Assembly: GCA_019828545.1 (NCBI GenBank)
Contig: JACVRA010000520.1
Coordinates: 1-16,229, forward strand
Length of the DNA: 16,229 bases
Origin: Paracamarosporium sp. OC-R06-R3
Taxonomy: Eukaryota > Ascomycota > Dothideomycetes > Pleosporales > Didymosphaeriaceae
Direction: 5' to 3'
The translations under genes were made by a program, and so were the position numbers. The notes beneath the pieces are model-generated. The model was not told the origin of the DNA. It did not search any database and saw only the letters and a list, made by a program, of their open reading frames with translations. This document shows, in pieces, positions 1 through 7,330 of the stretch (position 1 is its first letter; each line of letters opens with the position of its first letter).

Positions 1-851
1 TGCGTGGCCGACTCGCTTGCCACCTACGTTATGCAAACAAATCATTAACTATGCGATGCAGTCGGTCTTATAGCATTGTCAGCCTCCCACAGATGCCACA
101 TATAGCGAATTTGGCCATGTGCGCGAGAAGTATAAACCTTTCAAACTCTCGAACCTACTACCCATGTCTAACCTTGACGATTTAAACAGTTTTTCGATCT
201 TCATTAAGACATTCGTCCAGAGTGTAATGGTTTGACGTGGTGTTTTGTTTGTTTCGGCCATGTGGGAACGAATAGGGAAAGTCGAGTATGAAGTGCACTA
301 TTTCTAGTTCGGCTTTGTCAGGTCACCGTGATGTTGCCTACCATGGTGGCTGTGAATGCAAGGTCATGTGTGTACATCTTTGGGAGTTGTGTCGGATCAG
401 CTCGTTCCTTCTATGTAGTTCAGTTCCGACCGCTCAGAACAACTCATACCTCTTGTTACCATTGTATGAATTGAGATAAGCCTAAGCGCTTTGAAAATCA
501 CAAGAACGTTGACCCACGTCAAACGGTTTCGGATGTTCCAGGCGTCCACGACGGTACTAGTGTGCATGGTAGCGGGGTGGCTTGTGCGTTTAGAGCCGCG
601 TCAACCCCACAGGTTTAATCGGAACCCTCTCTGTTGCGGTAAGCTGCTTCCACCACTACGCAAACGGCCTGACATTGTCACGCTATTGCTCGTCAACAAC
701 GAAGTGCACGATCTGTTTACGCCCGAGCCGACTTTCTTCTAATGTTCTAGACGCACCCTGGGACGCGCGAACGACCTATTGCTAGGAGCAGACTTGACGT
801 GAAGGAACGAGAAGGCGTTTTGAAAGTAAACTTCGGCACTCTAGAAGTAAG
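1..851. other. gene-free left end of window
   Basis: I see no convincing gene here. Short open frames at 288-479 and 491-742 (+) and 79-261 (-) have no recognisable domain, no signal peptide and no splice-linked continuation. The right end of the stretch presumably serves as the promoter of the phosphotransferase-like gene that follows. Confidence 0.6.
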
Positions 852-857
852 TATAAA
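852..857 (+). promoter_or_regulatory. TATA-like box of the APH-family gene
   Basis: TATAAA lies about 55 bases before the ATG at 913, a plausible core-promoter position for a fungal gene. The match is only six bases in an AT-containing spacer, so it is a candidate, not a proven promoter. Confidence 0.35.
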
Positions 858-886
858 TTTACGTAGGCCTCCCGTCTAATCCTGAC

Positions 887-997
887 ATGGAAACATTCGA
901 ACGCAGCCCACAATGGGCTGGCTTCGGTACCTTGTACCTGAAATTTTCTTACCCACCTTCACTTGGCCTCATCAGGTCGTCCGGGCTGTGGATATAG
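887..997 (+). other. upstream ORF overlapping the APH-family start
   Basis: An ATG at 887 opens a 36-codon frame that runs past the main ATG at 913 in a different frame and stops at 995-997. If transcription begins near the TATA-like box at 852, ribosomes would meet this ATG first, and the overlap would lower initiation at 913. The predicted peptide resembles nothing I know. The alternative is that transcription starts between 890 and 912 and the ATG is never in the mRNA. Confidence 0.3.
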
Positions 998-1875
998 CAG
1001 CATCGATTCCACCAACGCCGCGCCTTTCCCCTCCAAGGATTCGTCGAGCTATTGGATACTTTCACTCTTACCTTCATTCCTTCTCGAGCTACTACTGCCA
1101 TTGGTGTGGAATTCCATTTGACAATCAAGTCGCGGCGCTCCCATTAGGACTGGTGTTGAAATGGTCAGACGGCACGCGGCTCGAAGAAGTAGCCGCAACT
1201 ATGATAGCGCGAGCTGCAGGCTTTCCAGTGCCAAAGATTGTTTCATACGGCGAGCATTCCGACACCACTCATAGGCCTCTGTCAATCCTCATGACCCGCG
1301 TACCGGGAAAGGATATGGGCAACCCCGACTTGTATGATGAGATGACCGATGACGAGCGGAAGCGCGTTTTTGAAGAACTACACTGCATCTTGGAAGGCAT
1401 GCGGAAATGGTTGCATCCATATGGCAAAGAGCAGGTTTGTTCAGTATTAGGTACAGCAGTCAGGAGTGTGCGAATTCCCAATCATAACGTCGGACCATTT
1501 GACTCTGAATTGGATTTCAACGACCACCTCTTCGATTTCATCTCCAGCCACAGCTTCGAAACTCAAGAAAAGTTCAAAGAGACAGTGGAAGTTGCTGAAA
1601 GGCTGCGAGCAATGCGGCATCCCATTGTCTTTACTCATGGCGATCTTAAACATCATAATATCATGGTTCTAGATGGTCACGTTTCAGGGCTCTTAGACTG
1701 GGAGTCTGCAGGTTGGTATCCAGATTATTGGGAGTTTACTACACCGTTGAGATTTGGACCGAGGGACTTCTGGTGGAACGACTTGGTGTGGAGACTAGGT
1801 GGTGACAAATATGAGGCGGAACTAGAGAGTGAGAAAGCGCTGGTTCCCCTTACGGTCGATTCCTGGGCATGGTAG
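913..1875 (+). CDS. APH-family (aminoglycoside phosphotransferase-like) kinase-fold protein
   Basis: This is a 320-residue intronless gene of the fungal APH/choline-kinase-like superfamily. These proteins have a protein-kinase-like fold and are presumed to phosphorylate a small molecule; the substrate of this large fungal family is generally unknown. Visible motifs are the N-lobe strand with a candidate ATP-binding lysine (LVLKWSD, K83), an acidic helix beginning LEEVAA (residues 90-95), the Brenner-type catalytic loop HGDLKHHN (D244 as catalytic aspartate, N249) and the metal-binding LDWE (D262). The C-terminal part, with YWEFTT at 272-277 and LTVDS at 313-317, matches the usual ending of this family, so the gene looks full length. 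The ATG at 913 is the first in this frame with family-like sequence after it; an out-of-frame ATG at 887 precedes it. No signal peptide or membrane segment is evident, so it is probably cytosolic. The family is certain; the function is not. Confidence 0.85.
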   Translation: MGWLRYLVPEIFLPTFTWPHQVVRAVDIAASIPPTPRLSPPRIRRAIGYFHSYLHSFSSYYCHWCGIPFDNQVAALPLGLVLKWSDGTRLEEVAATMIARAAGFPVPKIVSYGEHSDTTHRPLSILMTRVPGKDMGNPDLYDEMTDDERKRVFEELHCILEGMRKWLHPYGKEQVCSVLGTAVRSVRIPNHNVGPFDSELDFNDHLFDFISSHSFETQEKFKETVEVAERLRAMRHPIVFTHGDLKHHNIMVLDGHVSGLLDWESAGWYPDYWEFTTPLRFGPRDFWWNDLVWRLGGDKYEAELESEKALVPLTVDSWAW

Positions 1876-2913
1876 ATGGTCTGGACTTTCAGTAAAGCCG
1901 TGCTGTGTTCCTTGTCTGCGCGATGCCTGAAGCAAGTATGAGAAAGTTAAAGCATGCCCTAGAAGGTGCGTGATTAGCTGCTAGAGTTTCGTAGCTTATA
2001 CGAGAAAGGGCCAAAAAGATCAGGAGCAACCACAGGTGCGTCAGGTGAGCTGAAACACTTTGCAGCGTGTCGGAGCCTGGAGATCATTCCAAAGATCACT
2101 GACAGCTATGTCTCTTGAGATAGGCGGATCTCTATTCGGAGATATCCGCCACACCGCTCGAGAAGAGGAAATCAGCAGGTGAGATGAACGAGGTCAGGAC
2201 TCTTCTCGACAACGACCACGACGGTGAAGGGGACACGAAATCGTGAACTTCTCAAAATCCCAGTTGGCTCATTGCTCAGAAGGTTGTATGACCGTTACAT
2301 TGCTCATGCGCCCCCCTTACGCTTTGCATGTGCTCGCAACCGCATCAAATTCCTTCTAAATGCCTCACAGCCACCTTTATCGAAGTCCGACTGCCACTTT
2401 CCGAGGACAAAAGTCCATTTAAAGCAAGCGGCACGTCCGAAAAAGCATGTCATCCTGGCATGACTGCCAGACAACTACATACATATTGATGCCGAACTTG
2501 CTGCGTATTTGTACACCGCGGAGCTTTACAATCCCCGAATGATCCAAGCACCAATCATCTTCTATCCATCGTCCTACAGACCCACTTTCACATTCCTTAC
2601 TAATTTTTGGTTGGCCCTCCACATCCCCTGCGGTGACATTGAAACATTGTTTTCCTACGGATCTCACGCCGCTGAACGTGACCTCATCTCTCCTCACTCT
2701 TGGGCCTCCACACCATCCATTTAGCTCGCTACCAATTGCACACCTTCTTGCAAGCAATTTTGCCTAGCTTGCCATCGAAAACTTTGCTCTCATGAGCGCT
2801 GTTGAAAGGATGTGTCGCCCAATCGGGACGCGCCTGTTTTGCGCTTTTAGCATCCATTTACACGCGGAATACCGGCATCATCGGAATGACAATATGACAA
2901 GAATAGAGTTGGA
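1876..2913. other. gene-free spacer between the APH-like and ZIP genes
   Basis: About one kilobase has no supported gene. Open frames at 2224-2463 (+), 2419-2757 (-) and 2509-2724 (+) show no domain, and the minus frame has no ATG near its start. The stretch holds an imperfect hairpin at 2123-2150, listed separately. Its right end is presumed to be the ZIP promoter. Confidence 0.55.
2123..2150. repeat. imperfect inverted repeat, GGCGGAT arms
   Basis: GGCGGAT (2123-2129) is followed by its complement ATCCGCC (2144-2150). The pairing continues inwards with CTC (2130-2132) against GAG (2139-2141), leaving a two-base bulge and a six-base loop. It lies about 250 bases after the stop of the APH-like gene. 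It could be a DNA hairpin, an RNA stem in a long 3' UTR, or a CGG/CCG binding site for a dimeric Zn2Cys6 regulator. Confidence 0.5.
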
Positions 2914-2995
2914 GCACCTTGCTGTCGAAATCACTTGTCTTCGAGCGGGCCGAACATCGAATTGGTGCTTTGAATTAGGTTTGTCATCAAGGTGC
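2914..2995. promoter_or_regulatory. candidate zinc-regulator sites (inverted CAAGGTGC pair)
   Basis: GCACCTTG at 2914-2921 and CAAGGTGC at 2988-2995 are exact reverse complements, about 145 and 70 bases before the ZIP start codon. The core CAAGGT resembles the element I recall for the fungal zinc-starvation regulator ZafA/Zap1 (the yeast site is related to ACCTTNAAGGT). A further imperfect palindrome, ACCATAAAAGGT at 3009-3020, follows. The presence of two copies in front of a zinc transporter is what makes this credible; the assignment to a regulator is inference. Confidence 0.45.
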
Positions 2996-3063
2996 TCATC
3001 GTGACATAACCATAAAAGGTCTACAGCACTGATACAACGAATAATTATTACGATCCTACATCC

Positions 3064-4152
3064 ATGGCTTCCGACTTTGATCCAACGCATGTCGATCTGA
3101 CAAATCCCGACCTTGACTTTAGACAGATTGTCTGCTACGTCAACGCTAGCGACATCGAATACAATGGCCACATGGGTGCACGCATCTCTTCGATCTTTGT
3201 CATCCTTTTTGTATCGACAGCTTTTACCTTCTTTCCTGTTCTAGCTAAAGAATTTCCCCGCCTTCGCATCCCACTCACGGTATACTTATTTGCACGTTAT
3301 TTTGGTGCAGGGGTGATCATAGCCACAGCTTTCATCCATCTTCTTGACCCGGCATACGAGGAGATCGGTCCAGCCTCGTGTGTAGGTTTAACAGGGGCTT
3401 GGGCTGACTACTCGTGGTGTCCGGCGGTGGTTTTGACATCGGTAATGGTCATCTTTCTGGTCGATCTTGCAGCCGAACGCTACGTGGAGATCACTTATGG
3501 TGTAAAAGATCATCAGAACATCGAGCATATCGTTGCTTCAGACATGAGGATTACAATGGGCCCCGGGAATCTGCCAAGGCACGACGAGAACGATGTCGAG
3601 GAACCTGTGATAGCAAGTGGCAAGAAACAAGAATCGACGAGCGAAGAAAGAATGCAGAGGATTGCTTTCCAGCAACAGTTCGCTGCTTTCCTAATCCTCG
3701 AGTCCGGCATCATCTTCCACTCGGTCATTATAGGTCTCAACCTCGGCGTTGCCGGTGACGAGTTCTCTACACTCTACGCCGTCCTCGTATTTCACCAGTC
3801 TTTCGAAGGACTCGGGATCGGCGCCCGGCTCTCCACTATCCCCTTTCCCAGATATTACCGGTGGATGCCATCCGCCCTTTGTCTGGCTTATGGACTCACC
3901 ACGCCAATTGCAATTGCTGCGGGACTAGGGGTCAAGACGACGTACAACCCGGGCAGCTTCACAGCAAATGTAGTTTCTGGAGTGTTAGATTCCATCTCGG
4001 CGGGGATTTTGATATACACGGGACTTGTGGAGTTGCTTGCACGAGACTTTTTCATTCCAAGAAACGGGGGGGACGGGACAAGGCTTATATTCAAGGTTTC
4101 GTGCCTTTTGCTCGGAACAGGAATCATGGCGCTACTTGGTAAATGGGCGTGA
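3064..4152 (+). CDS. ZIP-family zinc/metal transporter
   Basis: This 362-residue intronless protein belongs to the ZIP family (fungal Zrt1/Zrt2-like) and imports zinc or related divalent metals across the plasma or an internal membrane. An extracellular N-terminus of about 40 residues is followed by hydrophobic spans near 41-60, 73-95 and 119-138, a hydrophilic loop at 140-200, and a block of five spans to the C-terminus. Diagnostic motifs are FHSVIIGLNLGV in span 4 (H219, S220, G224) and HQSFEGLGIG in span 5 (H244, Q245, E248, G249), which form the binuclear metal site. Length and ending (LLGKWA) match full-length fungal ZIPs. The variable loop has only isolated histidines (H150, H155, H173) and not the usual His-rich cluster, and is rich in acidic residues (DENDVEEP). 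The ATG at 3064 has a good context (C at -1, G at +4). Metal specificity cannot be read from sequence. Confidence 0.93.
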   Translation: MASDFDPTHVDLTNPDLDFRQIVCYVNASDIEYNGHMGARISSIFVILFVSTAFTFFPVLAKEFPRLRIPLTVYLFARYFGAGVIIATAFIHLLDPAYEEIGPASCVGLTGAWADYSWCPAVVLTSVMVIFLVDLAAERYVEITYGVKDHQNIEHIVASDMRITMGPGNLPRHDENDVEEPVIASGKKQESTSEERMQRIAFQQQFAAFLILESGIIFHSVIIGLNLGVAGDEFSTLYAVLVFHQSFEGLGIGARLSTIPFPRYYRWMPSALCLAYGLTTPIAIAAGLGVKTTYNPGSFTANVVSGVLDSISAGILIYTGLVELLARDFFIPRNGGDGTRLIFKVSCLLLGTGIMALLGKWA

Positions 4153-4926
4153 CTGAGGTAGTCTTTTATGTCCAATTCTCGCGACACATACATCATCGGA
4201 GCTGTATCTTTTCACTGAGGGTACATGCTCATCCGACATTACGACTGTAATCAGTGTGGCTGTCAGACGTACCACGATGGAGGCTAAAGGACCAAGCACA
4301 AGAATAGCGATGTTGCCCGCTCCCGAATTGACGAGATTCTTTAGCGCATGTCCATCACAATCTTCCGAGACATGATGCGATATATATAAACACTATTAGA
4401 TAGGGTTGAAGCTGTCGAAGAACAAAATAATCAAGGTACTTATAATGATTGACTATATATCCATATCCAACATGTTTATTTTCAGCGTCCACAACTATCA
4501 TATTCAGCCTCGTCGCATCTGCAGTATCCAAACAGTCATACACTGCAAAACACACACTCACGATAGTAGAGCAAACCCAACTGGAGTCTCGTGTATACTG
4601 ACGACCCGTCCTTCAGGAAAATTGAATGGCAAGTAGTCACATAGATGGTGTAGATTATGTGTGGTCGCTATACGCCGAGCAGCCCAGTATATGAATGTAG
4701 TAGTGTAGTGAATTGATTCGACAAGCAAATGCGACGAGCTCAACAACTTAGAGGGTATATAGATAATGAATTGAAGAAAGTTAGAGATCGTGAGAAACTG
4801 CTCTGCCTACGCCCTGTCGCAGGTGAAATGGTGACCTGTTTGAAGCGGTGGCTCAATTCATGCACGTAGAGATGAACCAACCTCGTGTCTCGAAATAAAA
4901 GGAGTAAATGTATTAGTCAAAAAGCA
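4153..4926. other. AT-rich spacer between convergent genes
   Basis: This lies between the 3' ends of the ZIP gene (+) and the SnoaL-like gene (-), so it should hold both 3' UTRs and terminators. It is visibly AT-rich with runs such as TATATATAAA near 4380. I see no coding pattern; the short open frames on both strands have no domain. No clear polyadenylation signal could be assigned to either gene. Confidence 0.55.
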
Positions 4927-5411
4927 CTAATTAATACCATGCTCGGGGGTCGCGCCGGGCGGGCCCCAAACGGAGCGTTCGATCAGCCACTCCAGCTTGC
5001 CGCTCTCATCATCGACCTTGGCGAACATGAAACTCTCAAATACAACATCAATCCCGTCTACCTTAATGGTACCAGTCATACGTGCAGCCAGCTGATCACC
5101 GTCACGAAGAAACTCGTGCCTGCGTTAAGACAGTGTAGTCGTCAGCTTTGAACTTTTCTCTCGCGGAAGGCAGAGTCACGATAGAGCGAAAAGCACACTC
5201 ACACTTTCGGCTCGTAGTCGCTAATTTTAGCCCGCCATTCAGCAAGACTCTTGACGAAATCTTCATACGGTAGGTGCTGCCCGTTCATAAGGTGATAAAA
5301 GTTCGGTATCGACGTGGCTTTGGCGTAAAATTCAGCTTCTTCAGGCGGCCCAGTGAGACTCAACTTCATGGCGCGCTCGAAGCCCTCCCGGGTCGACGTA
5401 TATTCAGACAT
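4927..5411 (-). CDS. SnoaL/NTF2-like small protein, two exons
   Basis: I join exon 1 (5411-5203) to exon 2 (5119-4927) across an 83-nt intron (5202-5120) with donor GTGAGT, a CTGAC branch-like site and acceptor CGCAG. The product is 133 residues and ends at TAG (4929-4927). It begins MSEYTSTREGFERAMKLSLT and ends SVWGPPGATPEHGIN. The size and the alpha+beta layout (N-terminal helices with FYHLMNG, then strands VHEFLRDGDQLAARMTG, DVVFESFMFAKVD, LEWLIERSVWG) fit the SnoaL-like/NTF2-like cone fold, a family of small cytosolic cyclases, isomerases and binding proteins. The splice keeps frame exactly and joins two strand-forming halves, which supports the model. The ATG at 5411 has a good context (GCGCC before it). 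No catalytic residue set can be assigned, so the reaction is unknown. Confidence 0.82.
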
Positions 5412-6039
5412 GGCGCTTGCGATACGTACGGAAGATGTGTTGTCGTGATATACCCCGTAAAAGAAGTAACGTTGAGTCTATACAAAGAAAAAGCTCTGGG
5501 GCATGATATAAGTTATAAATAAATTCTGGTAAGCACTAGACGAGAGCAGGAAGGCGCGCCCCAACCCGCTGTACAAACGTAGAAAGGGTTGCGAGAAGAG
5601 GCGTACGTAACGACTCTGCTGTGCCACTTCGACATTAAAATGGTGGGTCATCCGCCTTTTTCGTAAGCGGATAAAAGCAGACTAGTGTTGAACATCATGT
5701 CTATCGAAGAAAGTAGCGATTTCAAGGTAGAGCTCAACCCACAATCGAGTTTTCAAGCAAATGAGGGACATATAGGCTTGGGGATTCAAGGGTAGGATGT
5801 ATGTGATAGTGGAATCAACGGAAACGCATGTGTGGTGAGATAAGTGACGCGAAAAGCTGTGATCGGTGTCATAAGAGGTAACTAGCTGTGTGGCTCATCG
5901 TGGAGAGATCGGACCGCGCCCCATAGTAAGCGCAAACATCGCCCATGCCCGAGGAAATGCCAACCCCTGTGAAGAAGTCCAGCATTCTCTAATTTCCTAC
6001 AATTATTTGCGCTGAACGGCGCAATTGTCTCGATTAATC
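5412..6039. other. spacer with one weak short reading frame
   Basis: This stretch includes the promoter of the SnoaL-like gene. An inverted repeat is at 5650-5672 (separate entry). Shortly after it an ATG near 5698 opens a 32-codon frame on the plus strand, preceded by GATAAAA about 30 bases upstream. The peptide has no known domain and no obvious splice continuation, so I do not call it a gene. Confidence 0.45.
5650..5672. repeat. inverted repeat ATCCGC-N11-GCGGAT
   Basis: ATCCGC (5650-5655) and GCGGAT (5667-5672) are exact reverse complements separated by 11 bases. The same hexamer pair, in the opposite order, forms the hairpin arms at 2123-2150. Paired CGG/CCG triplets are the usual target of dimeric Zn2Cys6 fungal regulators. 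The site is about 240 bases upstream of the SnoaL-like gene, which could be its target. Confidence 0.45.
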
Positions 6040-6369
6040 ATGAATGCCTCGACAATCTTCCGATATGGCGAACACTCGTCGACCGAACACTTGAGTCGCG
6101 AAAACCTAAGATCTCCACTTAACTTTCAATACGGTCCTATTTCTATTACCGGCACAACCGGTGGTCTAGGAAGCGCCTTAGTCCGCCATATAGCCTCATC
6201 GCCCATTTATCACGGCAAATACACCGTCCTAAACGCAGACCACGCGCCAGAACTTGGCTCTATTCTCTCGCACAGTTACTTTTTATGCCTGCCTATGTAT
6301 TCAAGGGCCGACTTAGTCTTCCCAATGCCTCGAAATCCTTGCAGTAAGCAGCATGGGACATCTTCATGA
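6040..6369 (+). pseudogene. truncated short-chain dehydrogenase/reductase N-terminus
   Basis: The frame from ATG 6040 encodes 109 residues. Residues about 34-66 read as a Rossmann-fold start: strand ISI followed by TGTTGGLGSALV (T37-V48, the T-G-x3-G-x-G dinucleotide motif) and then IYHGKYTVLNA, a second beta strand. This resembles fungal SDR or ketoreductase-like proteins. After about residue 79 the similarity stops and the frame ends at 6369. There is no YxxxK active site, no NAG motif and no continuation that I could find in the next kilobase. An intact SDR is about 250 residues or more, so this is a relic or a fragment captured from elsewhere. The first 30 residues are not recognisable. 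Confidence 0.6.
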
Positions 6370-6490
6370 AGTTAAATTGTTGCGAAGACCGAGAGATAGG
6401 ATTAAGAATTCGCAAGGCAGGATGTAGGGTCACCTCTCTGATCATTTGGAGTTCAGCATCACGACCCTGAAAGAGGATATTCCTGAGCAT
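6293..6490 (-). other. unrecognised 65-residue frame, antisense to the SDR relic tail
   Basis: From ATG 6490 the minus strand reads MLRNILFQGRDAEL and onwards for 65 residues, ending at TAG 6293-6295. It overlaps the non-homologous tail of the SDR fragment. I do not recognise the sequence. It may be a fragment of another gene whose joining to the SDR piece created the tail, or simple chance. Confidence 0.15.
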
Positions 6491-6902
6491 TGCAATGATG
6501 CTCACTGAACCTCAATGTGCGTCTCAGTTCTGTCTTCGACCTTACTCACAGGTTGACATAGAGGGTTTTACATTATGTCTTCACCGATTGATCTAAATAA
6601 CCGCTATCGCTGTTGTGAGTGTCTCGCTGCTCTCTCGAATTCTCTCATGGTAACCTAAACCTGCACTTTGCTGCACTTTATTGCGCGGGTTGGGTTGATT
6701 CTTGATCCAGCCGAAAAGTGCAAAATTCTACAGTAATAAACGCTGTGAGATAGCGATTACGCTAAAGATATCAGAAAGGTCTCTAATGCGACTAGATGTA
6801 TCGTATTACAACGGATAGAATCCCTTTGATCGTAGAATCCATTTTCAGTTACTCTTCAGACCATTTTCCATGCCACGTACTCGACCCCATAGCGATAACA
6901 AT
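6370..6902. other. spacer with short repeats
   Basis: I see no gene. CTGCACTTT occurs twice in tandem at 6661-6669 and 6671-6679, and AAAGTGCA follows in inverted orientation near 6715. A short frame from an ATG at about 6575 (MSSPIDLNNRYRCC) meets a GTGAGT donor-like site but I could not find a matching exon. Confidence 0.4.
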
Positions 6903-7115
6903 ATGTCTGCAACTCAGGATGACAACAATAGGCCTCTGATAGCTGCCGAAAAATTTGACGTGAAGACTGACACTATAGACAACATAGTCGCGGCTCTGAT
7001 TGAGGTCAGCATGGATCTCGTGATAGAATAAATTTTAAGGCCTCATGTGATGCTTCAGGGGCAGTTGAGTGCGCAAGCCTTGCAGAAAGAGGATTGTAAT
7101 GCTATTTTGGGGTGA
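6903..7115 (+). pseudogene. amidase N-terminus-like remnant or very small spliced gene
   Basis: ATG 6903 opens a frame reaching 7004. Removing 7005-7058 (54 nt, GTCAGC to TTCAG) joins it in frame to 7059-7115, giving 52 residues that end at TGA. Residues 19-42 (FDVKTDTIDNIVAALIEGQL and the next four) resemble the segment that opens many fungal amidase-signature proteins, where a T-I-D/E...L..G.L.S pattern precedes the first catalytic helix. The splice restores that pattern, which is the main support for it. The remaining 450 or so residues of an amidase, with the Ser-Ser-Lys centre, are absent. Unspliced, the frame is 41 codons. It is either a relic or a tiny gene of unknown role; the weak donor keeps confidence low. 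Confidence 0.35.
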
Positions 7116-7330
7116 AGAAACCGAGAGGATGAGGTTTTCATAAAAGATTCGTCTCTGCTCGAGATTGCCATTCTTATAATCACGAAATCCTTATGCTTCC
7201 CCTAGCTTTCCAAATCAATTGTATGTGTCCAGATTATTGTTTAGACACCATAGACTTTTCATTTAGCTTCTCGGACTCTTAGGGTTATCAACCAAATGAT
7301 CAGAGGCTTGACGCTGAAGCTCCATCAAGC

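Noticed and set aside
288..479. Short cysteine-containing frame, considered as a small secreted effector
   Set aside because: The N-terminus is not a signal peptide, cysteines are irregular, and there is no supporting context.
2419..2757. 112-residue minus-strand frame
   Set aside because: Its first codon is TTG and there is no ATG until near the end; no domain or signal peptide.
3414..3758. 114-residue plus-strand frame in the ZIP gene
   Set aside because: It is an out-of-frame shadow of the ZIP coding sequence, whose own motifs are unambiguous.
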